This document shows, one piece after another, positions 7,219 to 14,523 of a stretch of 19,455 nt of DNA. The stretch is from contig DAINCF010000066.1 in the NCBI GenBank assembly GCA_036732565.1, forward strand, positions 1 to 19,455. The letters are read 5' to 3'. The notes under the pieces were generated by a model. It was not told the origin of the DNA, did not search any database, and saw nothing but the letters and a program-made list of their open reading frames with translations. The first letter of the stretch is position 1. Every line of letters begins with the position of its first letter. Made by a program: the position numbers and the translations under genes. Source of the DNA: JAIVJN01 sp036732565. GTDB taxonomy: Bacteria; Acidobacteriota; Vicinamibacteria; Vicinamibacterales; UBA2999.

Positions 7219-7253
7219 CTGGAAATGTGCGTACCTGTGGAAAACTGCCGGGG

Positions 7254-9713
7254 ATGACGGCGGACCTTCAGTATGCCTTCCGCGCCCTTCGGCAGTCGCC
7301 GGGCTTCACCGCCGTCGCCGTGTTGTCGATGGCGTTGGGGCTGGGCGCGAACACGGCGATCTTCAGCGTCGCGCACGCGCTGCTGTTCGAGCCGCTGCCG
7401 TACGCCGATGCCGATCGGCTCGCGATCCTGTGGAATCGATCGCCGGGTCTCGGCATCACCGAAGACTGGTTTTCGACCGCGCAGTACTTCGACGTCAAGA
7501 CCGGCCATTCGGGATTCGACGATGTCGCGATTGCCATCGGCGGCAACTACAACCTCACCGGCACGGGTGAGCCCGAGCGCATCGGCACCATCCGCGTGTC
7601 GTCGAACCTGCTGCCGATGCTCGGCGCGCAGCCCGCGCTCGGACGCCTCTTTCTTCCGGAGGATGACGTACCGGGCACCACGGGCAGTGCAGTACTGAGC
7701 CACGGCACGTGGATGCGTCGCTATGGTGGCGATGCGCGCGTCATCGGCACGTCCCTGACCCTCAACGGCGACCCGTATCAGATCGTCGGCGTACTGCCGG
7801 CGTCGTTCGATCTGCCACGCGAAGTCATGCCGACGCTAGGCGGCGCCGAGCATGCAGAGATCTTGATACCGCTTCCGCTCGCACCGGACGCGCCGACGAT
7901 ACGCACCCGCGAGGACTACAACATCCTCGGCAAGCTGAAGCCGAGCGTGTCGGTGCAGACGGCGCAGGCCGAGATGGACGGCATCACCGCCCGCCTGCGG
8001 CGCGATTTTCCGGCGGACTATCCGCCCAACGGCGGCCTGACATTCAGCATCGTCCCTCTGCAGGAACAGGTCGTGGGCGAGGTCCGTCGGTCGGTCATCA
8101 TCTTGATGGCGGCGGTGGGGCTCGTGCTGCTGATCGCGTGCGCGAACGTCGCGAATCTGCTCCTGGCGCGCGCGGTTGGACGTCAGCGCGAGATGGCCGT
8201 CCGTGCCTCGCTGGGCGCGAAGCGTGGACGTCTGGTCGGTCAGCTGCTCACGGAGAGTGCGCTGCTCGGCGTGATGGGTGGCGCCGCGGGGCTGCTGTTC
8301 GCGTGGGCCAGCCTGCAAGGCATCCGCGCGCTGGGCACGCGAAGCGTGCCTCGGCTGAGCGAGATCGGCATCGATGGGGAAGTCCTGGCGTTTACGCTCG
8401 TTGTATCGCTCGTGTCGGCCATCGTGTTCGGTCTCGCCCCGGCGCTGCGCCTGAGCCGTGCAGCGCTGCACGACTCCCTCAAGGACGCCAGTCGCGGATC
8501 GGCGGGCGCAAGCGCGATGTGGGCGCGAGGACACAACATGCGTCGCGTCCTCGTGATCGCCGAGCTGGCCCTGTCCATCGTGCTGCTCGTGGGCGCGGGC
8601 CTGCTGATTCGCAGCTTCGCTCGCCTCCAGGAGGTGCCGCCGGGGTTCAATCCATCGCGTCTCCTGACGCTGGAGCTCACGATGAGCGGGCGGAAGTACA
8701 CGGATGGTCAGGCTGCCGTCGAGACGTATCGGCGCCTGTGGGAGCGTCTTCGCGGGGTGTCGGGAGTCGAGGTGGCAGGTGCCGTATCCGCGCTGCCACT
8801 CAGTCAGATGTTCGCGTGGGGCCCCATCACGGTCGAGGGCCGACCAATGCCGGCCGGCGAGCAGTTCATCAACGCCGACATCAGAATCGTCACCGGCGAC
8901 TACTTCCAGGCCATGGAGATTCCGCTCGTGCGCGGACGGCTGCTGACCGATCTCGATACCCGATCCAGCCAGCGCGTTCTGCTGGTTGATGAGCACATGG
9001 CTTCCCAGCTCTGGCCGGGCGAGGACGCAGTGGGGAAGCGCATTCGCATGGGAGGCGTGGACAGCGACACGCCGTGGATCACCGTGATCGGGGTGGTTGG
9101 ACGCGTCAAGCAGTACACGCTCGATGCCGATTCGCGCATCGCGATGTACTTCCCGCACACGCAATATCCCGTGCGCGCCATGAACGTCGTGATCCGCGGA
9201 CGTCAGGATCCGTCCAATCTGACGAACGCGGTCCGCGCCGAGATTCGCGCGCTCGATCCCGACCTGCCGATCTACGGCGTACGCACCATGATGCAGCGCG
9301 TCGACGAATCGCTGGCGACGCGGCGATTCTCGATGTTGTTGCTGACCCTCCTCGCGGCCATCGCGCTCGGGCTCGCGACCATCGGCGTGTACGGCGTCAT
9401 GGCCTACCTGGTCAACCAGGGCGTCCGCGAGCTCGGCATCCGCATGGCGCTCGGCGCGACACCCGCCGCGATCCTGCGCTTGATCGTCAGCCAGGGTTTG
9501 TCGGTGGCGCTGACCGGCGTGGCTCTCGGCCTCCTCGGGGCGCTCGGCGTCACGCGTCTGATGCGCAGCCTGCTGTTCGAAGTTCAGGCCGACGATCCCA
9601 TCACGTTCTCGGCGATGGCGCTCCTCCTGATCCTCGTGGCTGCCCTGGCGACGACGCTGCCAGGCCTGCGCGCTTCGCGGATCGATCCAATGGTGTCGCT
9701 CCGTAGCGAATAG
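7254..9713 (+). CDS. ADOP-family (MacB/FtsX-like) ABC transporter permease
   Basis: The 819-residue protein (ATG at 7254) has the full duplicated layout of the acidobacterial duplicated orphan permease family. There is a first membrane helix (about 18-40, GFTAVAVLSMALGLGANTA), a periplasmic MacB-type core domain (about 50-260), an FtsX block with three helices (about 275-405), a fifth helix (about 430-455), a second periplasmic domain (about 460-680) and a closing FtsX block (about 690-800). It ends RIDPMVSLRSE. Such proteins are orphans: no ATPase gene is adjacent here. They are thought to act in export or envelope mechanics like MacB, but the substrate is unknown. The frame extends to a GTG at 7227; the ATG at 7254 is chosen because MTADLQYAFRALRQSPGF matches the usual family start. 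An eroded second copy lies just upstream. Confidence 0.93.
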   Translation: MTADLQYAFRALRQSPGFTAVAVLSMALGLGANTAIFSVAHALLFEPLPYADADRLAILWNRSPGLGITEDWFSTAQYFDVKTGHSGFDDVAIAIGGNYNLTGTGEPERIGTIRVSSNLLPMLGAQPALGRLFLPEDDVPGTTGSAVLSHGTWMRRYGGDARVIGTSLTLNGDPYQIVGVLPASFDLPREVMPTLGGAEHAEILIPLPLAPDAPTIRTREDYNILGKLKPSVSVQTAQAEMDGITARLRRDFPADYPPNGGLTFSIVPLQEQVVGEVRRSVIILMAAVGLVLLIACANVANLLLARAVGRQREMAVRASLGAKRGRLVGQLLTESALLGVMGGAAGLLFAWASLQGIRALGTRSVPRLSEIGIDGEVLAFTLVVSLVSAIVFGLAPALRLSRAALHDSLKDASRGSAGASAMWARGHNMRRVLVIAELALSIVLLVGAGLLIRSFARLQEVPPGFNPSRLLTLELTMSGRKYTDGQAAVETYRRLWERLRGVSGVEVAGAVSALPLSQMFAWGPITVEGRPMPAGEQFINADIRIVTGDYFQAMEIPLVRGRLLTDLDTRSSQRVLLVDEHMASQLWPGEDAVGKRIRMGGVDSDTPWITVIGVVGRVKQYTLDADSRIAMYFPHTQYPVRAMNVVIRGRQDPSNLTNAVRAEIRALDPDLPIYGVRTMMQRVDESLATRRFSMLLLTLLAAIALGLATIGVYGVMAYLVNQGVRELGIRMALGATPAAILRLIVSQGLSVALTGVALGLLGALGVTRLMRSLLFEVQADDPITFSAMALLLILVAALATTLPGLRASRIDPMVSLRSE

Positions 9714-9814
9714 TCCAGCTGACTTGTGTCCCGCCGGTTCGAAACAGTCCCAAGGCGAGGGTTCGGCTCGTGCGGTGGGCAGAGGGAGCGTCGCACGATT
9801 TCGCGAACGTCTCC

Positions 9815-10576
9815 TTATGCTTCGCGTTCCATCAGATCGGGGAAGCGGATCAGCGAGGCGCCAGGGACCTGCGACAGCAGGTCCCGATTGCGGCTGATCA
9901 GCTGCAGGCTGGTGCGGGCGAGCCGCGCATGCTCGCGCGCCAGCGCTTCAGCGCGGGCGGGCTCGCGATCCGCGACGGCGTCGATGATCGCGCGATGGTG
10001 AATCTGAGACAGGGTGACGATGTCACGTCCTTCTTTCTGTTGCGCGTGTCCGATCAGGAACGCGTTGGGCGAGGCGAACGGCAAGGCAATCGCGCGGTCG
10101 ACGGCACGCCGCAGCATCGGGCTCTGCGCCAGGTCGACCAGCGAATCGTGGAAGCGCGCGTTGAGCGCGATGTACTTCGCCAGCGAGTCGGTGCCATACG
10201 CCCAGCGCTCGAGCAACCGGTCGATGCGGTCGAGGCACTCGCGGATCTCGGCGAGCCCCTCGGGTTTGGTCACGCGTTCGGCCGCGAGCTTCGCCGCCAT
10301 GCCCTCGAGCACGCCGCGGATCTCGATGCCGTCGTAGATGTCCCGCAGCGTGAACTCCGAGGCGACGAACCCTCCCGTCGCGCGCGCCACGACGAGGCCT
10401 TCTTCCTCGAGGCGACCGAGCACCAGTCGTAGGGGCGTGCGCGACACCTTGAGCCGCTCGGCCAGTTGAATCTCACGAATGCGCTCGCCCGGACGGAACT
10501 CGCCGCGCAGGAGGAGCTCACGCATCAGCAACAGGGCCCGCAGCGTCTGGGAGTCATCACGCCTGGCTCGTGGCAT
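9815..10576 (-). CDS. GntR-family (FadR/FCD) transcriptional regulator
   Basis: The 253-residue protein has an N-terminal winged helix (about 10-72) with the recognition region LAERLKVSRTPLRLVLGRLEEEGLV. The C-terminal FCD helical domain carries His143 (NARFH), His194 (IHHRAIIDAV) and His216, the usual metal/ligand-site histidines of the family. FCD regulators commonly bind organic or sugar acids and derepress their catabolic genes. The gene is divergent from the epimerase/dehydratase genes, the expected targets. The frame stays open to 10669, but the ATG at 10576 (or 10582) is preferred: AGGG lies just upstream, and the longer N-terminus would run through the operators. Two TTGCATRCAA sites in its promoter suggest autoregulation. 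Confidence 0.9.
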   Translation of the reverse strand: MPRARRDDSQTLRALLLMRELLLRGEFRPGERIREIQLAERLKVSRTPLRLVLGRLEEEGLVVARATGGFVASEFTLRDIYDGIEIRGVLEGMAAKLAAERVTKPEGLAEIRECLDRIDRLLERWAYGTDSLAKYIALNARFHDSLVDLAQSPMLRRAVDRAIALPFASPNAFLIGHAQQKEGRDIVTLSQIHHRAIIDAVADREPARAEALAREHARLARTSLQLISRNRDLLSQVPGASLIRFPDLMEREA

Positions 10577-10583
10577 GGGCATC

Positions 10584-10589
10584 ACCCTA
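10584..10589 (-). promoter_or_regulatory. Candidate -10 / ribosome-site region of the GntR gene (TAGGGT)
   Basis: TAGGGT lies 7 nt before the ATG at 10576 and 1 nt before the ATG at 10582. It can be read as a leaderless-type -10 (TANNNT) or as a weak Shine-Dalgarno (AGGG). The sequence does not decide between them. Confidence 0.3.
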
Positions 10590-10594
10590 GCATT

Positions 10595-10604
10595 TTGCAT
10601 GCAA
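10595..10604. promoter_or_regulatory. Operator 1 (TTGCATGCAA) in the GntR promoter
   Basis: This is a perfect 10-bp palindrome 18 bp upstream of the regulator's start. Its centre is 20 bp (about two helical turns) from operator 2. It has the TTG-NATN-CAA form and size expected for a FadR/FCD dimer site. Confidence 0.6.
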
Positions 10605-10614
10605 CTTGCGTGGC

Positions 10615-10624
10615 TTGTATGCAA
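10615..10624. promoter_or_regulatory. Operator 2 (TTGTATGCAA) in the GntR promoter
   Basis: This is a near-palindrome. Its reverse complement, extended by one base on each side, is ATTGCATACAAG, identical over 12 bp to operator 3 on the other side of the intergenic region. With operator 1 it would bracket the regulator's promoter. Confidence 0.65.
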
Positions 10625-10785
10625 TCTCGGCGGCAGCACCTCACACAACAACGTGCCAGCAGTGTCCACCCAACCCCCTCATCCAGCATCGTCTATTCTT
10701 GTCTTACCTGGGCCGGTCTGCGCCTCTCGTGGTGGCGTTCCCGGCGGATCGCGATCGTTGTGGGCGCAACTCCCATGTATCGAAA

Positions 10786-10795
10786 TTGCATACAA
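10786..10795. promoter_or_regulatory. Operator 3 (TTGCATACAA) upstream of the epimerase gene
   Basis: The site lies 129 bp before the epimerase ATG and about 162 bp from operator 2. It is the exact inverse of operator 2 over 12 bp (ATTGCATACAAG). TTGCAT could double as a -35, with GATAAC (10807-10812) 15 bp later as a poor -10; if so, a bound regulator would block it. Confidence 0.65.
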
Positions 10796-10924
10796 GTTTG
10801 CTCCGTGATAACGTCACGCCCGCTCTACCCGGGCGCCGGAGTCGCTGCGGCCCCCACTCAGCCGCCGGTCAGCCACGGCGCGCCCGCCGTCGATAGTGGC
10901 TTCAGCGCTGGACGAGGAGCCTGA

Positions 10925-12037
10925 ATGAAGCGCCGATTCAAACCGTCCGATTTCACGATAGGAATCGTCTTCGCAGTGATGCTGCCGGCGGTCGGCTTGG
11001 TGCCTCGGGCCATCACCCGTCAGTCTGGGGCGGATTCGCGCTACGACGTTTCGCGCGATGGCGATGTGGTCACGCTTTCCGACAAGCAGACGGCACTCGT
11101 CGTGCCCGTGCTCACGACGGCGAGCAATGCGTACCGGATGACCGTCAAGGGTGAAGACGTCATTCGCAAGACCTGGAACACGCTCGACGACATTCGCACG
11201 CGCATGGGATTGAACGGCGTGCCTCTGCTCTGGCCCTACGCCAACCGACTGGAAGAACAGGCGTTCTTTGCCAACGGAAAGAAATATTCATTCGATCTCG
11301 GTCTCGGTAACACCGGCAGCACTCCGATTCCGATTCATGGCTTCCTCACGAGCGCGGATACGTGGAAGCTCGTTGAAGCGAAGGCGGATGCCGAATCGGC
11401 GTGGGTGTCGATGAAGCTCGAATTCTTCCGCATCCCGCGCTACATGAAGCAGTTTCCGTTCGCGCACACGCTGACGATGACCTACCGCGTGCAAGACGGT
11501 GCGCTCGAAGTGCACACGCGGATAGACAGCATGAGCGACGAGCCGATCCCGGTGACGATAGGCTTCCATCCGTACTTTCAGCTCACGGATTCCGCTCGCG
11601 AAGACTGGTCCCTGTCGGTTGCCGCCCAGACGCACTGGCTGCTCGATTCGAGGAAGCTGCCGACGGGTCAGACCCAACCGATAACGGCCATCCTCCCCGA
11701 TCCGAAGAACGTGCCGGTGAAAGACGTCACGCTCGATGACATCTTCACGGATCTGGAGCGCGACGAACGCGGTCGCGCCACGATGGCGCTCGTCGGCAAG
11801 AGACAGCAGCTCGACGTCAGCGTCGGGCCGAAGTTCACGACCATCCTCGTGCTGTCGCGCCAGAACACCGGACCCGCTGGCGCCCCTCCCGGCCCTGGCA
11901 CCGTCGCATTCGAGCCGATGGCGGGGGTGACCAACGCGCTGCACCTTGCCCACAAGGGCCTCTACAAAGGGCTCCAGTCCATCGAGCCGGGCGGCTGGTG
12001 GGACGAAAGCTTCTGGATACGGCCGCGTGGGTTTTGA
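10925..12037 (+). CDS. Aldose 1-epimerase (galactose mutarotase-like) protein, membrane-anchored or exported
   Basis: The 370-residue protein has an N-terminal hydrophobic segment (about 9-30) that may anchor or export it. The body is the beta-sandwich mutarotase fold. GVPLLWPYANRL (98-109), HGF with His138, GFHPYF with His215 (the usual general acid) and VAFEPMAGVTNALH with Glu330 (the usual base) are all present. The expected reaction is interconversion of alpha and beta anomers of a free sugar; the sugar is not identifiable. The start is secured by GAGGAG (10914-10919), 5 nt before the ATG. Being divergent from the GntR gene and downstream of operator 3, it is probably the first gene controlled by that regulator. 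A dehydratase gene follows after 194 bp. Confidence 0.88.
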   Translation: MKRRFKPSDFTIGIVFAVMLPAVGLVPRAITRQSGADSRYDVSRDGDVVTLSDKQTALVVPVLTTASNAYRMTVKGEDVIRKTWNTLDDIRTRMGLNGVPLLWPYANRLEEQAFFANGKKYSFDLGLGNTGSTPIPIHGFLTSADTWKLVEAKADAESAWVSMKLEFFRIPRYMKQFPFAHTLTMTYRVQDGALEVHTRIDSMSDEPIPVTIGFHPYFQLTDSAREDWSLSVAAQTHWLLDSRKLPTGQTQPITAILPDPKNVPVKDVTLDDIFTDLERDERGRATMALVGKRQQLDVSVGPKFTTILVLSRQNTGPAGAPPGPGTVAFEPMAGVTNALHLAHKGLYKGLQSIEPGGWWDESFWIRPRGF

Positions 12038-12231
12038 CGAAGACCATGCATGGGCGCGCACCCGATGCCAGGGTGGCGCTCGCAGTGGCCGTCCGGGTGC
12101 GTGACGGCAGCGATTCCATGTCGTCATCCACTGGTCAGCTGACTGCGGAGTGTCGAATCCAAAAGTACTGCGGCAGTCATACAATCACCATCGAGCGAAT
12201 GCAGCGGCGTTGTCGAGTGGAGGCTGTGTAG
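12038..12231 (+). promoter_or_regulatory. Intergenic region before the dehydratase, possible promoter
   Basis: This 194-bp stretch has no gene. It holds a TACAAT (12180-12185) that could be a -10, overlapping CATACAA (12178-12184), which matches one half of the TTGCATACAA operator. A GTCAGCTGAC palindrome lies near 12134-12143. GGAGG (12219-12223) is the ribosome site for the dehydratase GTG. No terminator after the epimerase is evident, so read-through is possible as well. Confidence 0.3.
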
Positions 12232-13962
12232 GTGTCGAGAAATCAACGCACATACCGTTCTGCGCAGTGGTTTGGCCAGCGCGACAAGGATGGGTTCATT
12301 CATCGCAGTTGGGTGGGACGTGGGCTGCCGGACGGCATCTTCGACGGCCGGCCGATCATCGGCATCTGCAACACGTGGTCCGAGCTCACACCGTGCAATG
12401 GGCACTTTCGCGAGCTTGCCGAGTCTGTCAAGCGCGGCGTCTGGGAATCGGGTGGCGTGCCGCTCGAGTTTCCGGTGATGTCGCTCGGCGAGACGAGCCT
12501 GCGTCCGACCGCCATGCTGTTCCGCAATCTGGTGAGCATGGACGTCGAAGAATCCATTCGCGCGAATCCGATCGACGGCGTCGTGCTGCTGTGCGGCTGC
12601 GACAAGACCACGCCAGCCTTGATCATGGGCGCCGCCAGTTGCGATGTCCCGGCCATCGTCGTGACCGGTGGTCCCATGCTCAACGGGAAGTTCCAGGGCC
12701 GCGACATCGGATCGGGCACCGATGTGTGGCGCTTCAGCGAGGACGTGCGGGCCGGCAAGATGAGCGAGCGCGAGTTCACACAGGCCGAGTCTTGCATGTC
12801 GCGATCGACGGGCACGTGCAACGTCATGGGCACGGCGTCGACGATGGCGGTCATGGCAGACGCGCTGGGTCTGGGGCTGCCGCACAACGCCGAGATCCCG
12901 GCGGTCGATTCGCGCCGCTATGCGCTGGCGCACGTCGCCGGACGGTGCATCGTCGACATGGTCAAGGGCGACGTGCGCATCTCGCAGATTCTGACCCGTT
13001 CGGCGTTCGAGAACGCGATTCGCCTGAATGGCGCGATTGGCGGATCGACCAACGCGGTGATTCACCTGCTGGCGATCGCCGGGCGCGTCGGGGTTCCCCT
13101 GACGCTCCAGGACTGGGATGATTTCGGCCGCAACGTTCCGACGTTTGTCGACCTGATGCCGTCGGGACGTTTTCTGATGGAGGACTTCTACTACGCCGGA
13201 GGTGTTCCTGCCGTCATGCGCGCGCTCGGCGAGAACGGACTACTGAACAAGGAGGCACCGACGGTGAATGGGCAGACCATCTGGGAGAACTGCAAGGATG
13301 CGCCGACATGGAATGCGGAGGTAATCCGGCCGTTCGACCGGCCCCTGGTCGCCAGCGGCGGTATTGCCGTGCTGCGCGGCAACCTCGCGCCTTGCGGCGC
13401 CGTAATCAAGCCGTCAGCCGCCTCGCCCGACCTGATGCAGCATCGCGGCCATGCCGTCGTGTTCGAAGACATCGAGGACTACAAGCGGCGCATTGGCGAT
13501 CCCGATCTCGACGTGGACGCCACGTCTGTGCTCGTGCTCAAACACTGCGGCCCGAAGGGATATCCCGGTATGGCGGAAGTGGGGAACATGGGCCTGCCGC
13601 CCAAGCTGCTTCGCGCCGGTGTGAAGGACATGGTGCGGATTTCCGATGCGCGGATGAGCGGCACTGCCTACGGCACGGTGGTACTGCACGTCAGCCCGGA
13701 GGCCGCCGCCGGTGGGCTGTTGGCGATCGTCCAAGACGGCGACCTCATCGAGCTCGACGTGCCGGCACGCCGGCTCGAGCTGCTGGTGGCTGCGGAAGAA
13801 CTCACACGCCGGCGCGCGACGTGGTGTGCGCCGGATCCGGTTGGCCCGCGCAGCGGCTACGCGAGGTTGTATATCGAGCATGTCAGCCAGGCCGATCAGG
13901 GTGCCGATCTGGATTTTCTGGTCGGCTGTCGGGGCCATGGCGTCCCACGAGAGTCACATTGA
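12232..13962 (+). CDS. IlvD/Edd-family sugar-acid dehydratase (arabinonate/xylonate type)
   Basis: The 576-residue protein closely follows the L-arabinonate/D-xylonate dehydratase branch of the IlvD/Edd family: SAQWFGQRDKDGF, ICNTWSELTPCN, LCGCDKTTPA, SCMSRSTGTCNVMG. The [2Fe-2S] ligands would be Cys55, Cys123 and Cys196, and the catalytic Ser is Ser476 (ARMSGTAYG). From memory, the crystallised Rhizobium arabinonate dehydratase uses Cys59, Cys127, Cys200 and Ser480, a constant offset of four, which supports the assignment. It would convert an aldonate to a 2-keto-3-deoxy-aldonate in the cytoplasm. The start is a GTG with GGAGG 8 nt upstream. The C-terminus PRESH is typical, so the gene is intact. 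Substrate chirality cannot be read from sequence, and plain dihydroxy-acid dehydratase (valine synthesis) is less likely. Confidence 0.92.
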   Translation: MSRNQRTYRSAQWFGQRDKDGFIHRSWVGRGLPDGIFDGRPIIGICNTWSELTPCNGHFRELAESVKRGVWESGGVPLEFPVMSLGETSLRPTAMLFRNLVSMDVEESIRANPIDGVVLLCGCDKTTPALIMGAASCDVPAIVVTGGPMLNGKFQGRDIGSGTDVWRFSEDVRAGKMSEREFTQAESCMSRSTGTCNVMGTASTMAVMADALGLGLPHNAEIPAVDSRRYALAHVAGRCIVDMVKGDVRISQILTRSAFENAIRLNGAIGGSTNAVIHLLAIAGRVGVPLTLQDWDDFGRNVPTFVDLMPSGRFLMEDFYYAGGVPAVMRALGENGLLNKEAPTVNGQTIWENCKDAPTWNAEVIRPFDRPLVASGGIAVLRGNLAPCGAVIKPSAASPDLMQHRGHAVVFEDIEDYKRRIGDPDLDVDATSVLVLKHCGPKGYPGMAEVGNMGLPPKLLRAGVKDMVRISDARMSGTAYGTVVLHVSPEAAAGGLLAIVQDGDLIELDVPARRLELLVAAEELTRRRATWCAPDPVGPRSGYARLYIEHVSQADQGADLDFLVGCRGHGVPRESH

Positions 13963-14083
13963 TCGGCCAGGCGGGAGGCCGCGCCATCAGCATGGATCGA
14001 TTGCCGTGATTCTCGCGTCGCATGCATCCTCGTACGTCACCGGAAGCGCTGTGTTTGTCGATGGAGGTTGGATAGCGCGATGA
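13963..14083 (+). pseudogene. C-terminal stub of a short-chain dehydrogenase/reductase
   Basis: Directly after the dehydratase stop, the plus strand encodes DRPGGRP...IAVILASHASSYV and TGSAVFVDGGWIAR, ending in TGA at 14081-14083. This is the conserved end of SDR enzymes (R-x-G-R-P ... LAS..SSYVTG..FVDGGW). The catalytic Tyr-x-x-x-Lys and the Rossmann Gly motif are absent, so about 210 residues are missing. The stop overlaps the NIPSNAP start as ATGA, showing that the SDR was once the translated upstream partner. SDRs of this type usually oxidise the sugar to its lactone or acid, so the lost step fits the dehydratase pathway. Confidence 0.75.
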
Positions 14084-14523
14084 CCAAGAACCTTGTAGCA
14101 GTGGCGGTGGCCGCGGCGTTCGCCGCGGGCCTCGGAATGGGTCTTCTGTGGCGCCCGGCGGCGATTGCACACGCGCAGGCGGGCCACGTCTACGAGCTGC
14201 GGACCTACATCACTCCCCCTGGCCGGCTCGAGGCCTTGAAGTCGCGCTTCCGTGATCACACGATTCGCATCTTCAAGAAACACAACATGACCGCCGTCGG
14301 GTACTGGACGCCGGAGGACGCGCCGGCGTCGGACAACACGCTCATCTACATCCTCGAGCATGCGAGCCGTGAAACCGCCAAGGCAAACTGGGCGGCGTTC
14401 GGGAAGGATCCGGAATGGGTGAAGGTGAGAGCGGCGTCGGAGCAGGCGGCGGGCGGACCCCTCACAGCGAAGCCGCCTGATTCAGTGTTTCTGAGTCCGA
14501 CCGATTTCTCCCCGGTCAAATGA
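14080..14523 (+). CDS. NIPSNAP-family protein with N-terminal signal/anchor
   Basis: The 147-residue protein has an N-terminal hydrophobic segment (about 5-30, ...AIAHAQ), suggesting export. The core VYELRTYITPPGRLEAL...FRDHT..IFKKHNMTAVGYW is the NIPSNAP signature, a dimeric alpha/beta-barrel fold. The function of bacterial members is unknown. The ATG at 14080 overlaps the SDR stub's stop (ATGA). Its likely ribosome site, GGAGG (14063-14067), lies inside the codons for the stub's VDGGW motif, 12 nt upstream, which is rather far. The stop at 14521-14523 overlaps the start of the MBL gene the same way, so translational coupling is likely. Confidence 0.88.
   Translation: MTKNLVAVAVAAAFAAGLGMGLLWRPAAIAHAQAGHVYELRTYITPPGRLEALKSRFRDHTIRIFKKHNMTAVGYWTPEDAPASDNTLIYILEHASRETAKANWAAFGKDPEWVKVRAASEQAAGGPLTAKPPDSVFLSPTDFSPVK

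Noticed and set aside
7836..9164. A 442-codon minus-strand frame and a 426-codon plus-strand frame (7709-8989) inside the ADOP gene
   Set aside because: Both are antisense or alternative frames of the permease, which has full-length family similarity. Their composition is Arg/His/Gln-rich without domains.
10804..10818. CGTGA...TCACG inverted repeat after operator 3
   Set aside because: Five-base arms with a 5-nt gap are expected by chance at this GC content. It does not match the TTGCATRCAA sites.
12124..13065. A 313-codon minus-strand frame overlapping the dehydratase
   Set aside because: It is a shadow of the dehydratase, whose iron-sulfur ligands and catalytic Ser are all in the plus frame.
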